Shown here piece by piece: positions 20,207 through 30,800 of a DNA stretch of 64,000 nt. The stretch's first letter is position 1. Every line of letters begins with the position of its first letter. A program made the translations under genes and the position numbers. Source of the stretch: Candidatus Fukatsuia symbiotica (GTDB taxonomy: Bacteria; Pseudomonadota; Gammaproteobacteria; Enterobacterales; Enterobacteriaceae); contig NZ_CP021659.1 of assembly GCF_003122425.1 (NCBI RefSeq), forward strand, positions 1,674,001 to 1,738,000, given 5' to 3'. Below the pieces are notes generated by a model. It did not search any database and was not told the DNA's origin. It saw only the letters and a list, made by a program, of their open reading frames with translations.

Positions 20207-21610
20207 TTATCTCAGGGGTAGTGAGAGTGTTAACGATGAGATAGGAAAACCGATATCACTCTGAGTTAACGTCAACCATTCCTGGCGCTGTCCTGTCGAT
20301 GGCGGCAAGACAGTCATCGCCAGACGAGGAGGACTGCTTGCATCTGTGGCGAAGGTGGTAAATTGATAACCGTCTTTTTGCCAGGTCGCTTTGCGGAAAA
20401 AACGTTTTCCTTCTGTATCCCAGGCCAGCTCTATATCCATAGGCATCTCAGATGCTTTGTCAGATTCTTTGATAGGTATCATCTGTTGATTTGACTGAGT
20501 ATGAAGTGTATCCAGTAGCACCATCAAGGGCGCTTGCCCCATATCATTTTCTTCATCGACGTAGACGGCTTTGAGCTGCTGATAGCGCGTATTTTGCGGC
20601 AAATCATGAAAATAGCGGTAGTCAACACGACTTTTTCTATTATTAAAAGGGTGGGCGACACCAACAACAACGAGCTGTTGTTGCGTGGTATCGTACTCGA
20701 TATGGGCAACACTGGGGGTATATGTAGCGGCGATAATCCAGGGAAAGATAGAGCTGAAAGGTTTGATTCCAAAAGTAAAAACTTTTGGTGTAGTTTCTAT
20801 GAAACTGCTCCTGTTTATCCTGTAATCAAAATCAAATAGTTCTGCTATATCCCCCTGACTGTTATAAAAATGGGGATGGGTAACGCTATCCCTCTCTATA
20901 TTACTGATCGCCTGCCAACGCTGGGTGGTTAAATCTAATAATCCTTTTGCCATCTCATTTTCCCCGATCCGGATAGCGATAGGCACTCGTCCATCAATAA
21001 TAAACCGCGGATCATTAGCGAATTTGCTCTGGATAAACGCCACGGCTTGGGTGAGATTGTTACCCAATAACGCCTCCCTATTTGCCGCTTCCAGTCCGAC
21101 AGAAAATTTAGGCGTTTCCTCTCCTGGGCGAGCTGACGCTGTTAACGTAAACATCAGCCCCGGTAGCTCGACAATACGCATCTGTAACGCAATATGGCCC
21201 GGCAGATCGCCGTCAATCTGTACCCTTTTATTATGCGCTAACTGTAGATCCCATCCGCCGCTCCTCTTTTCTAACCCTAGTTGCGCGATGTTGCTCTGTT
21301 GTGACGCCATACTGCTAGCCTGATCTTGCTCATTTAACTTTCGCACAAAAGGCTCGGCGGCTTCCATCAACGTTCGCAGATCCACTTTAGTATGCAAGTC
21401 ACTCAAGGGATCAGACATTGACTGGATAACGTTATAGGCACTCCAAACAAATCCTCCTAATCCTCCTAATCCTCCTAATCCTCCTAACAAAACTCTCCCT
21501 GGGATTTCTGCTTCTCGAATATGCACTACCAACAGATCGTGTACCTTTGACACATCGGCCGGATCAATCCCCATATTCAATAATGCCAAGACAGCTTCAC
21601 CGTATGCCAT
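20207..21610 (-). CDS. Giant toxin segment 4 (first beta-rich C-terminal unit)
   Basis: 467 codons; the same frame is open upstream to the G-rich run near 21780 (RIDLFDDRRQIIIQPHQDP...), so it continues segment 3. A 9-base tandem repeat encodes Leu-Gly-Gly units at 21450-21486. Then come a helical stretch (DLRTLMEAAEPFVRKLNEQD) and beta-rich sequence (VELPGLMFTLTASARPG, IAELFDFDYRINRS, VAHIEYDTTQQQLVVVGVAH, RYQQLKAVYVDEEND). The last three motifs have counterparts in the same order in segment 5. No independent ribosome site was seen. It stops at the C4 run, where a -1 shift gives TTPEISGIDLSALPAIP. Confidence 0.65.
   Translation of the reverse strand: MAYGEAVLALLNMGIDPADVSKVHDLLVVHIREAEIPGRVLLGGLGGLGGLGGFVWSAYNVIQSMSDPLSDLHTKVDLRTLMEAAEPFVRKLNEQDQASSMASQQSNIAQLGLEKRSGGWDLQLAHNKRVQIDGDLPGHIALQMRIVELPGLMFTLTASARPGEETPKFSVGLEAANREALLGNNLTQAVAFIQSKFANDPRFIIDGRVPIAIRIGENEMAKGLLDLTTQRWQAISNIERDSVTHPHFYNSQGDIAELFDFDYRINRSSFIETTPKVFTFGIKPFSSIFPWIIAATYTPSVAHIEYDTTQQQLVVVGVAHPFNNRKSRVDYRYFHDLPQNTRYQQLKAVYVDEENDMGQAPLMVLLDTLHTQSNQQMIPIKESDKASEMPMDIELAWDTEGKRFFRKATWQKDGYQFTTFATDASSPPRLAMTVLPPSTGQRQEWLTLTQSDIGFPISSLTLSLPLR
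21450..21486 (-). repeat. 9-bp in-frame tandem repeat in toxin
   Basis: About four copies of CCTCCTAAT (plus strand) encode successive Leu-Gly-Gly units. The unit is a multiple of three, so copy-number change would alter loop length without breaking the frame. Confidence 0.8.
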
Positions 21611-21654
21611 AGTCGAGCGTTGTTGCCATTCCGACCGAGTTTTTTTTCTGTTTG

Positions 21655-24600
21655 CTATCGCGTCGAGTGTATCCGGGGTGATATCGAATACCCAACGTTC
21701 GTTTTTCCGTTGTACCGGGTCCTGATGGGGTTGAATGATGATCTGCCGTCTATCATCAAATAAATCAATCCGGGTGGTGCCCCTCCCCCTTTGAATCGAT
21801 AGGTTAAAAAATGGGCATGCCCTGCATCTGTCATCGGGGTGGGTAATCTCCCAGAGTGAAGCCCCTCATGATCATCACCCTTAATAGAAGCCAACTTCTG
21901 GGGAGATTGAAAACCAATACTACGCTCACCCGCATCCAGTTCTATCGTGTATTCTGTTGCGCGAGGGGTGAAGACCGCATGGTTTGGTGCATGATCACCA
22001 CCAAGGTGAAAAACATTGGCACCCGATGAGTTGTAATACGCGCTGAATCTATTGAAGATTTCTTTTCCGTCTAAGCGCCCGTAAGCACCGACATCATGCA
22101 TAAAATTGTAATGCCCATCCAACGCCGCCGGCAACAGCAAGTACTGGGTCGATTTCAGCGCCGTATTTTGTTGTATCACCTGGGAAAGATCAAAACCGAG
22201 TGCCTGATAGGCGCTAAGCGAGTTCCCGTATGTTGTCGAATGCTCGCGATTAGCAGGATTAAACCGGGGAATGCCGATATCCGCTACCTGTACTGACAGG
22301 ATCTCCCCGTTTATCCGGATCTTTCTCAGCGGGACGTAAGGTTCAAGAGAGACTATTTTCCCATCGTCACTTACTTGCGCAATCCCCGTAGGCGTGATGA
22401 CGGTTTTGTTTTTTGAATGGCGAAAAGGCGCAATGACTTCATCCAATTCAATTTGGTAATGAGTATTATTAAAAGCGATAGCCTCCAGTAACGCATTGGT
22501 TCCAATCATCAGACCGGCGAAAACCACACTCAAGGGACCCGCGATCCCCATGAAACTGGCAATAGCAGGTGCAGTGGCAGGGGCAATACTGGCAACCACA
22601 GGCAATATTGCCAGCCCGGTATCTACCGCCAATTGTGTGCCGGCTAATGCCACGCGCGCGATAGCAAAATCTTTTTGCGGCCCTGGCGGCATGGCGTTGA
22701 GATCCTGAACAGCATCAATGAAATTGATGATATCCACCGCGACATTGACCACACTACCGGAGTGCGTGTAAGCCGTCCCCCCTAACAGTTTGCCTAACAG
22801 GCCTTCAGCCTGGGCACCTGCACCGCGTAATAGCTTGACCGTTCTGACCAGAGTGCCGATATCTTGCCCGATCCCATGCAGTATCTGCCCCAAATTGGCC
22901 ATGCCGACAAATTTTTTCCACGGTGAAAGGTCATCATCATGAGGCTGTGATAAAAGATGCAGCGCGAGGAAGGCCAAATTCATCGTCGAAATACCTTCTG
23001 CCTGCGCTATCTCTGGCTCCAGCAAAAGCATTTTATCGCGTATTTGCGTAAACACAGCATTTTCACGCGATACACCAGCTTGTCCTGATAGCCCTTCTAC
23101 TACAGAAAACCTAAAGACATCACCGTCTTTCCCGTATTGTAAAGCGATGCGTCTTCCTGGCAGTGCACCTTGTTGTGCTGACGGTTTTTCCTCTAAAAAG
23201 AGTACCGCGTTATTGCTATCATGTTTTACCATGACACGCTTATCTTGCTGATCGGCTGTTGTTTTAAAAATACATTCAACCTGATCCCCCACGTTCTCGA
23301 AGCCAAAAAAGCGATATTCTTTTTTATAGTATTGGGTTAACGCCTGCTCATAATGCTTAATGAGCCTGTTTGCCATGCGCTCTAGTTGTTGTAACTCGAC
23401 GCGCGTCTGTTCTTTTACTGATGTTTTAATTGCAATCTCATCTGCTGGAGTGATCGCCAGAGGTCGAGCATTCGGATGCCAGCCCTCTGTCACGATCGGT
23501 TGCTTTGATGCGATCTCTCCTTCCTCTTGCTGTATAGAAAATACGAATGCAGGGAAATATCTCTGTCGTTGGCTGTCGAATGCCAAACTCATCCGCGCCT
23601 GGCGAGCAGGCTCGCCAATCCTCCCCTCAACGAACTGATGGCGATGCCCGACCTTGCGCTCATGTACTACAGCAGCAGTTATCGATAGCTCGCTGGCATA
23701 GGCGACTAACTGAGCCGGTTTTTGGCCCGTTTGTTGCGCCAGTGCGGCAGCGGCATCAAACAGAAATCCGCTTTTTTTATCGTCATGATTAACCAACGCA
23801 CAACCCATCAGCACTAGCTTATTGATCTGAGAATGTAGGGCTAATTTTTGAGATATTTGCCGAGGCAGAGCAGCGAGCTCGTGCGCCGTGTAACCCGCCA
23901 GGCTGGTATTATTCTGCACATCCCCAACGCCCCCTCGGCCATGACCGACCAATAACAATTCCACCTCACCGCTACCACCCAGCACCGTCGGGTCGCCATA
24001 CACCGGACGCATCTGGCCTTGCACATCCAGCTGATATACCGCTGCCTCACCCGGGTGTTTATCTGCCAGCGCTATCGCCGAACGTAAGCTCTCTGCGTCA
24101 TCTTCCAACTGGACGATAATACGACGCTTACGCGGCGTCTCGCCACCAACAACAGCCCGTTCCCCAGCGACCTCCGGCATCGCCCAGTTAGCAATATTAT
24201 CCCGCTGCGCCACGCCTAAACCGCTTAACGATCCAGAAAATGGTATTTCGTCGGTTGAACTCGATCTTCCGGCAGGTAACGCGCTATTGCGGATACGTAT
24301 CGACTGATCCTGGTTAAGATCCGGATAATTGAAAATGCTCTTGAAGTCATTGCCTAAACTGACTGAGTCATAATCTACAAAACCTGCCAGGTTACCTTTG
24401 TGGAGATCCCGAATAGTTTCACCTGCTGTTAAATCAACCTCCTGTTTTAATATTACGTATAGGTGATCCCCCACTTTCTGAGTAGCGGTAACTCGAAAGT
24501 ATTGGCCTGGGTTTAACAGGATTTCTGCGGTATTTCTATCCGTGATACCGGCAGTATTATAGCCTACAGTGATCCCTTCCAGCACATAGATGACTCTACC

Positions 24601-24798
24601 TTCGTTGGGAGTTCTTAGCGCCTCGATCGTTTCAACACTGGCATCCGTGGTCAATAAACCTCGATAACTCATCACCTGACCCGGTTTTAGCCGACCAAAT
24701 AACAGGGTGACTTCCCTGGTGTTTAAAGGCATAGGCGAATAGTAAACCGTACCTTGATAGCCAGGTAGCTTCCTCAACCCCTCTGCCGCACGCTGCAT
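21655..24798 (-). CDS. Giant toxin segment 3: ART-like, C80 cysteine protease and pore domains
   Basis: 1,047 codons; the frame is open upstream to the G5 run (VFERKILSLEALQPE). Residues 15-120 look like an ADP-ribosyltransferase fold: SYRGL (Arg46) and TAEILLNPGQYFRV (Glu92). Residues 225-400 match the autoprocessing cysteine protease domain of TcdA/TcdB and MARTX (peptidase C80): RRIIVQLEDD, LLLVGHGRGG (His286), LVLMGCAL (Cys333). Residues 600-780 match the TcdA/TcdB pore region: MNLAFLALHLLSQP, then hydrophobic helices ILPVVASIAPATAPAIASFM and SVVFAGLMIGTNALLEAI. Segment end after RFKGGGAPP is out of frame. In homologues, host inositol phosphates trigger C80 self-cleavage. Confidence 0.8.
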   Translation of the reverse strand: MQRAAEGLRKLPGYQGTVYYSPMPLNTREVTLLFGRLKPGQVMSYRGLLTTDASVETIEALRTPNEGRVIYVLEGITVGYNTAGITDRNTAEILLNPGQYFRVTATQKVGDHLYVILKQEVDLTAGETIRDLHKGNLAGFVDYDSVSLGNDFKSIFNYPDLNQDQSIRIRNSALPAGRSSSTDEIPFSGSLSGLGVAQRDNIANWAMPEVAGERAVVGGETPRKRRIIVQLEDDAESLRSAIALADKHPGEAAVYQLDVQGQMRPVYGDPTVLGGSGEVELLLVGHGRGGVGDVQNNTSLAGYTAHELAALPRQISQKLALHSQINKLVLMGCALVNHDDKKSGFLFDAAAALAQQTGQKPAQLVAYASELSITAAVVHERKVGHRHQFVEGRIGEPARQARMSLAFDSQRQRYFPAFVFSIQQEEGEIASKQPIVTEGWHPNARPLAITPADEIAIKTSVKEQTRVELQQLERMANRLIKHYEQALTQYYKKEYRFFGFENVGDQVECIFKTTADQQDKRVMVKHDSNNAVLFLEEKPSAQQGALPGRRIALQYGKDGDVFRFSVVEGLSGQAGVSRENAVFTQIRDKMLLLEPEIAQAEGISTMNLAFLALHLLSQPHDDDLSPWKKFVGMANLGQILHGIGQDIGTLVRTVKLLRGAGAQAEGLLGKLLGGTAYTHSGSVVNVAVDIINFIDAVQDLNAMPPGPQKDFAIARVALAGTQLAVDTGLAILPVVASIAPATAPAIASFMGIAGPLSVVFAGLMIGTNALLEAIAFNNTHYQIELDEVIAPFRHSKNKTVITPTGIAQVSDDGKIVSLEPYVPLRKIRINGEILSVQVADIGIPRFNPANREHSTTYGNSLSAYQALGFDLSQVIQQNTALKSTQYLLLPAALDGHYNFMHDVGAYGRLDGKEIFNRFSAYYNSSGANVFHLGGDHAPNHAVFTPRATEYTIELDAGERSIGFQSPQKLASIKGDDHEGLHSGRLPTPMTDAGHAHFLTYRFKGGGAPPGLIYLMIDGRSSFNPIRTRYNGKTNVGYSISPRIHSTR

Positions 24799-24815
24799 CT
24801 CAGGCTGTAGCGCCT

Positions 24816-27800
24816 CTAGTGACAGTATCTTACGTTCAAATACCCCCGATTTTTAATGGCCTGCTTTTCTTCAGGCGTCAGTAGACTGCTCGTGTGCTCG
24901 CCTTTTGCTTTGGTGGCGTCCACCTCCCGTGCTCTTTTATCATCATTGGCAGGCTGTTGTATTTCCTGCAATCCAGATTTTATCTTATTGACGGTGCCTT
25001 GTTCTTTAGCGACATGTGACTCGATCAGAAGCCCATCAGGCAATTCTGCAAATTCCGGCAGGCTGTCTTGTGCCTGATCCAGTTTATAATAGAGTTCGGC
25101 CGCGAGTGTCGGCTGCTGCTCTGCTATCTGCACCAGATTCGCGCGATCAGCTGCCGTTATCCTGGTTGTAGAAAACAGCCGTTGTTCAATCTGCTGATCT
25201 AATTCCTTAAACGCGGGGTTACTACCGGAGTCCGGATACCACATCTGATGATTACGCAGCTGATTTTGCAGAATAAAGGCCATTTCAATGCCTTCTCTAC
25301 CAGAAGTTACACGCAATCGATCCAGCGCCTGTAGAATATCATTGCAATCAGGCTCTTTCTGCCGTGAAAATACCCAGACCCGCCGGTGTAACTGCCCAAT
25401 AGACATCAGATCACGAAACCGATTTGATTCTGTTGCCAACAGGTGGTGTTGACGCCCATATTCTGGCGGTAGATAACGTGCCGCCACGCTGTTATCCAGT
25501 TTGGGTAAAATCAAAGCCAGCGTCTGCTCGTATAGCTGACCATTAAGTATCTCTCCCCGCTTAGCACGCTGACGTAATGCATCAAATGTATCCCGTAGCT
25601 GTTTACCAATACACTGTTGCTGATCAACAAAACGGTCCTCTAAAAATGCGGCAACATAAAGCGCTTCAAAAAATGAATGATAGCCATTGTTAATCATCTG
25701 AGCCGCATTGAAGAGTTGCAGCGTCCAGTATTCGCGGACATTCAAGGGGCCAAATAAATTAGTAAGTTGTAGGGTCACATCGCGAGTGGTACCCGATATG
25801 CCTCCGCTGAAAGGCGTATCCAAATCCGCCATGAAGGCGCTCATCTCACTCTGATCAGGACGATACCAGTTACGGCTTTTGAGTTTGTCATCCGTAATTT
25901 TCATACCATCAATGTCATCACTGTTAAGAATAAACCAGGGCGCCTGGCGTTCTTCACGGGTGTTAACTTTCAGACCTTCAGGAGACTTGACCGGCCTCTT
26001 ACTCTGATAATACTGGGCTGCTGGACGCAGGGCATGGAAAAAAATCTGCTGACGTAAGGACCGTAGCTCTGCCCAGGTGCCGTTTATATGTAATTCATTA
26101 CGTAGTAACTTCTGCAGCAGTTCGCTATCGGTAACATTATTCCAGACTTGGAGCAATTTTTGACGTAGACGCGCCAAATCACTACGGACGTAGTCGACTT
26201 GTAGTATCTTGGTAAGCAGGGATTTCCTTATTGCCTCTTCAGTACGTTTTTTATCCGCCGCACGAAACCTCTTCATTTTTATGTTAGCTCTCGCTTCTGC
26301 TTCTGCTTCTGCTTCTGTTTTACTTTTTTGCATTTCACTGTTTTTTATGCTCTCTTTTTGCTCTTGCCACATCTCTTCCGTTTTGGGTGTCCCCCGCACT
26401 GCCCATTCGTCTTGAGCCAACTGGTCGGCAAATTTTTCCATCAGCTGATCGACAGCCTGTTGTGCGGCTTCATCGGTCAGATAGCTTTGAGCAAAGTCAC
26501 CTTCCCACTGTGCTTTCAACCAGGGATTACCATTGACATCACGCTGGGATCCCCATAGCGGAACCTGACTGTTTTCCAGTAACCGCGCCGGGGTGAGGTA
26601 GTTTATTTCTAGTAGATGCGTTAGCTGGTCTCTGAACGCCTGATTTTGTATCGGATCCAGATACCAGGCTGCCAGGCTGGCCGAGCCATTTCTGACCTGT
26701 TCTAGCTTATTGAAGAATGCGCTGTTCTGCTCATACAGGAGAACCAATTCACGCTGACTGAGGTGCCCGACCTCTATTTTATTACCTCTTGTCATAATGC
26801 GGTTAAAAGCGGTGGCCATATCCAGTTCTGATTTATTTTGCCACGAAAATGGCAAGAGGTACTGCTCGTCACCCAGGCCAATGGCGTGCTGTATCTCACG
26901 AATATCATAAAATTCACCGTCGCGATCAGCATGGTAAAAGCTTTGCTGGTAACTTCTCGAGGCAATGGTGGTAAACGAAGACACATCAGCATGTTGATTT
27001 AACAGTTCCTGAAAATTACTTTTTAAATCAACAGTTAGCCCTGCCTGGTTGGGATGTCTTTGATCGACACTGACCAATTTTACGGTTTCACTTTCCTTGA
27101 CGAACTGGATTTGCATCGCATGACGTTCTGAATGTTCGGATTCCATAAAAGTACCGAAAAAGTCACGGATAAAATCTGTTTTGACCAGTACGGAACGGAT
27201 CGGCGCATGGACTGGGCCATGTTTGATATTCGGGCTGAGGCGATACTGCTGATGCCAGGCCAGACTACGATAGGTTGTGCCAAACGAAAAATTAATGTCC
27301 CCACCTGCCTTTCGTGGTTGCACAATAATTTTATTATTTCTCAGGTAAAGTTCCTTCTGGCTACTATCATAATTGGCATCGACCAGACTGATATACATAC
27401 GGATCCAACCTGGTTTTTCCTCCATTTGCAGTAATGAAATATTTGTTCTCGTTAGCTTGCCATCAGATGGCAAGTGCAGTGTTGCACCGTTAATGTCACT
27501 GTCAATGTCACCCGATTTTGTCATTTCATCCTGGTACTTTTCCTTAATGTCCTTATAAGCGGCCAGTTGAGGAGATAACTGCTGGTACCGTAACAATTTT
27601 GCTGTAAGGATCGACGGTTGTCCTTGCGTAAATAATCGCCGTAGTAAAAAATCTGCGGGTATTATTAAATTCACTTCCTTGCCCGAGGGGACAGAATGTT
27701 GTCTTTGCAAAACGGATACCTGGCGTGATGCGCCGAAACTCCAAGGTGTTGATCCTTGTCTTACCAGCGGTGGATGTGGCATGCGGACATTTTGCTGGGG

Positions 27801-30800
27801 TGGCTCAACCGACGTCTGTCTTTTATAAAATACCTGCAAGATATTAAGATCAGCTATCTGTCCTTCCAGGGTAGCTATCTTCCTATTAAGCTCAGTCAGC
27901 TTGCCAGTATTATTTGTCTTGATACCACCGACCAGCAAATCGTTCCGACTGGTTTCCCAGTGATCCTCATAATCCGTTTCTCTTTTCTTATGTTGTTGAT
28001 ACATAGTGCGCATATCTTGCAACGTCGACAGATAGTCTTTATCTTTTTGGCTACCGCCATCCTGGCTAATATTGTTTTCCGTGCCCTTTATAGCGTTGGA
28101 TAACGCAGTGATACGCTGATCTAAAGAATGTGGATTATCACTCATCTGTAGATACTCTGCCGTCAACACACTAAAAGTTTCTTGCTGTAGTGCATCCAGA
28201 TGCCGCAGTACGGCCATTTTATAGGCTATATTCTCTTTTGACGCCATGGCATACCACTGGCTCCAGTGGTTGTGGCTGGTTTGTTGTTTCTGTTCAATGA
28301 TGCTATCTAGCAGGGTAAATAGGGGGCGATTAGCATCCTCATCCGCGATCACCTGGAGCTGGTTAGCATTGAACGCCAGCGCCGGCAGTCCAAGACGCTG
28401 AGCGAGCCCTGGGATAAAACGGTCAATGCCCTGTTGAGATGTCAAGTACCTGCTGTCATGGATCACTACAAATTTTTCACCCTCTGGCAATGCTTTCAGG
28501 ATATCCACCACCCTGCTATTCGCTGCTACCGCCTGCCAAATGTGTCCATTTTCCGTCTCTGGCCTAACCATATTGTTGTCACCCAGGGCCAGTATCTTCA
28601 TGCCCTTGGCGCGGGCTATTTCAAACAACAGGATCAACGATTTCTTTTTGATACCATTTGTTGTTATGTCAACCGATTTGCCTGCTAATATGGCTTTTAA
28701 TTCACCAGACATAGGGGCAGTACTACCTAGATATTCATCAATTAACGGTTGATACCGATCATGGCGTAAATACCCCAAACCGAGGGTGGTGATGCCCCGT
28801 TGCTTTAAGCTATCTATCTGCGCTATGACAACACGCTGGCCAGTGATAGTGTCCCCCTCTTCTCCCATCAACAGTCCTGGGCGATCTTGCAAAAGCAAAG
28901 CCAGCTGTTCAGAGAATGCCAGATTGCGTAGCCCCTGATTGAGAGCAGCAGTTCCTTGCTTGGAATATTGTCTATCCCAGGTATCAAAATCCATATTACG
29001 GCTGTGATAATACATGCGTGTAGCCTGGGCTAAACGTGTATCCTGTAGCCGATGCAGATATTCCCTATCTGCAAACTGATTTAGCATCAATTGGTCAAAG
29101 GGCGCGTCTGAATAATGGGCATTCAATCTCTCAGCGATTTCTTTCAGGTAGGTAAAAACCATAGCCGCCGGCGCATCACCGGTAGCCAAATCACTAAGAT
29201 CCTGGTAACTGTAACCCAGAGACAGCACTTTTGTTTTTTGATCGAGCTCTGCCCGCATCATCACATTCGAAGCCTGTGCTTGTAATAGTGCTGCTTGCAC
29301 CTGAGCAAAACTCTCACCCAACGGAATACGAAAGGTCACCTCGAACGGCATAGGCGTTGCCTCGATGGTAGAACCTATCAACGGCTTTAAATAGGGGTCC
29401 TCATTGATCCAAAAACACAAAAAGTCGGTTAAACCAGGATGATAACCCTGTGCTTCATTAAAGGCGGTTTTATATAGCTGAGCGGCGAGAGAGGGCCGTT
29501 GCCTGGCGATATCGATAATATACGCCTTGCCAGGTAACGGCTGACTGAATAGCATGTGATTAATTTGCTGATTTAACTCCGTTAAAACCTGAGAATACAA
29601 GGGATAAGGAATTTGATTTGGGTCTTGCAATAACCGTCGTATCTCTTCTTGCAATCTAAAGGCGATTTCAACCTGTTTCACACCTGTTGTGCGATGTAAT
29701 TGATCCTGCATAGGCTGCAATCGAATTAACCTGGTCAGTACCGGGATATCCTTAAGCCGCAGCGATAATTGATCATGAGTGAAAACAGGGCGATGATCGA
29801 TTCTTTGTCTCACCTGAGAGTGACGTTTCACTTCTTTGCTATAAGGATCAAACTCCTCAAAAAACCACTCAGCATCGGTGAAATCCATAAACAGACCACT
29901 ACGCTGACGGGCAAATTCTTCCATACCCTGCTTGACGGCTATCGATCCGTTCCTCGCATCCAGTGCTATATCCCGATCCATATTAACCTGGCGACGATAA
30001 TTGTCATTGATATGCTGACAAACCGCTTTAAGCATATTACTGCCCGCGGGCGCTACCATCCCGGCATTCGATACAGTGCCATTGTTCTTCGCCACCCGTA
30101 GGCCATTATGATTGATAGACAGTTGACCTAACGGCTGGAAAAAATCATTAAGCGACCTGGTCGTTTTGCTCATCTTGACAGGATTGATGGCAGCACGCAG
30201 TTGCTCTACCCACACCTTATGTTCTGGACTGCGGGCAGAAAAATCCCTGGCATAATCATGCTCTCCAGTTTTCACTGTTCTCTGGTGGTGGGGAAATTTT
30301 CCTGTTTTTGTTAAGTATTCAGTCACCAGCTGCGCCTTAACAAGATTGATATCAGCTATGTTTGCTAAATTCGGATCAGGCAGAAGCGGTTTCAGTGCTG
30401 GCAATAAATCAGCATCGAGATAAACGCCGCCCTGCTGGCTAAGGATGTTCAGCCGGGCGATATTGAAGGCCGCAGTTAAGTCCTGCCCCAAAGCGAGTTC
30501 CCGATAATAATATTTTCTCTCGATGAAGCTGTCTGTTGGGCTATAAATATCCTCCAGCCGGTAATCTGAAGCGGCATCCTTTTGTTGCGCTATAAATCTC
30601 GTATAAGCATCCTGCTTTTCTGTTTTAATACGCGCTAGATCCTCTGCTGAACCATCCAGATGGCGAACCATAAACTCAATCGCTGCCTGGTCAAAGGTTT
30701 TATCTTCCCTCTCCATCGTTTGCGATATTGCCTGATGTGCCTGATTTTTGAGTTCAGTGACACGCTGAAGGTAAGCCTCTTCGCCGACTATCAGCTCCCG

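Noticed and set aside
27756..28103. 115-codon plus-strand ORF inside the toxin
   Set aside because: Antisense shadow of the toxin frame, which has clear protein features.
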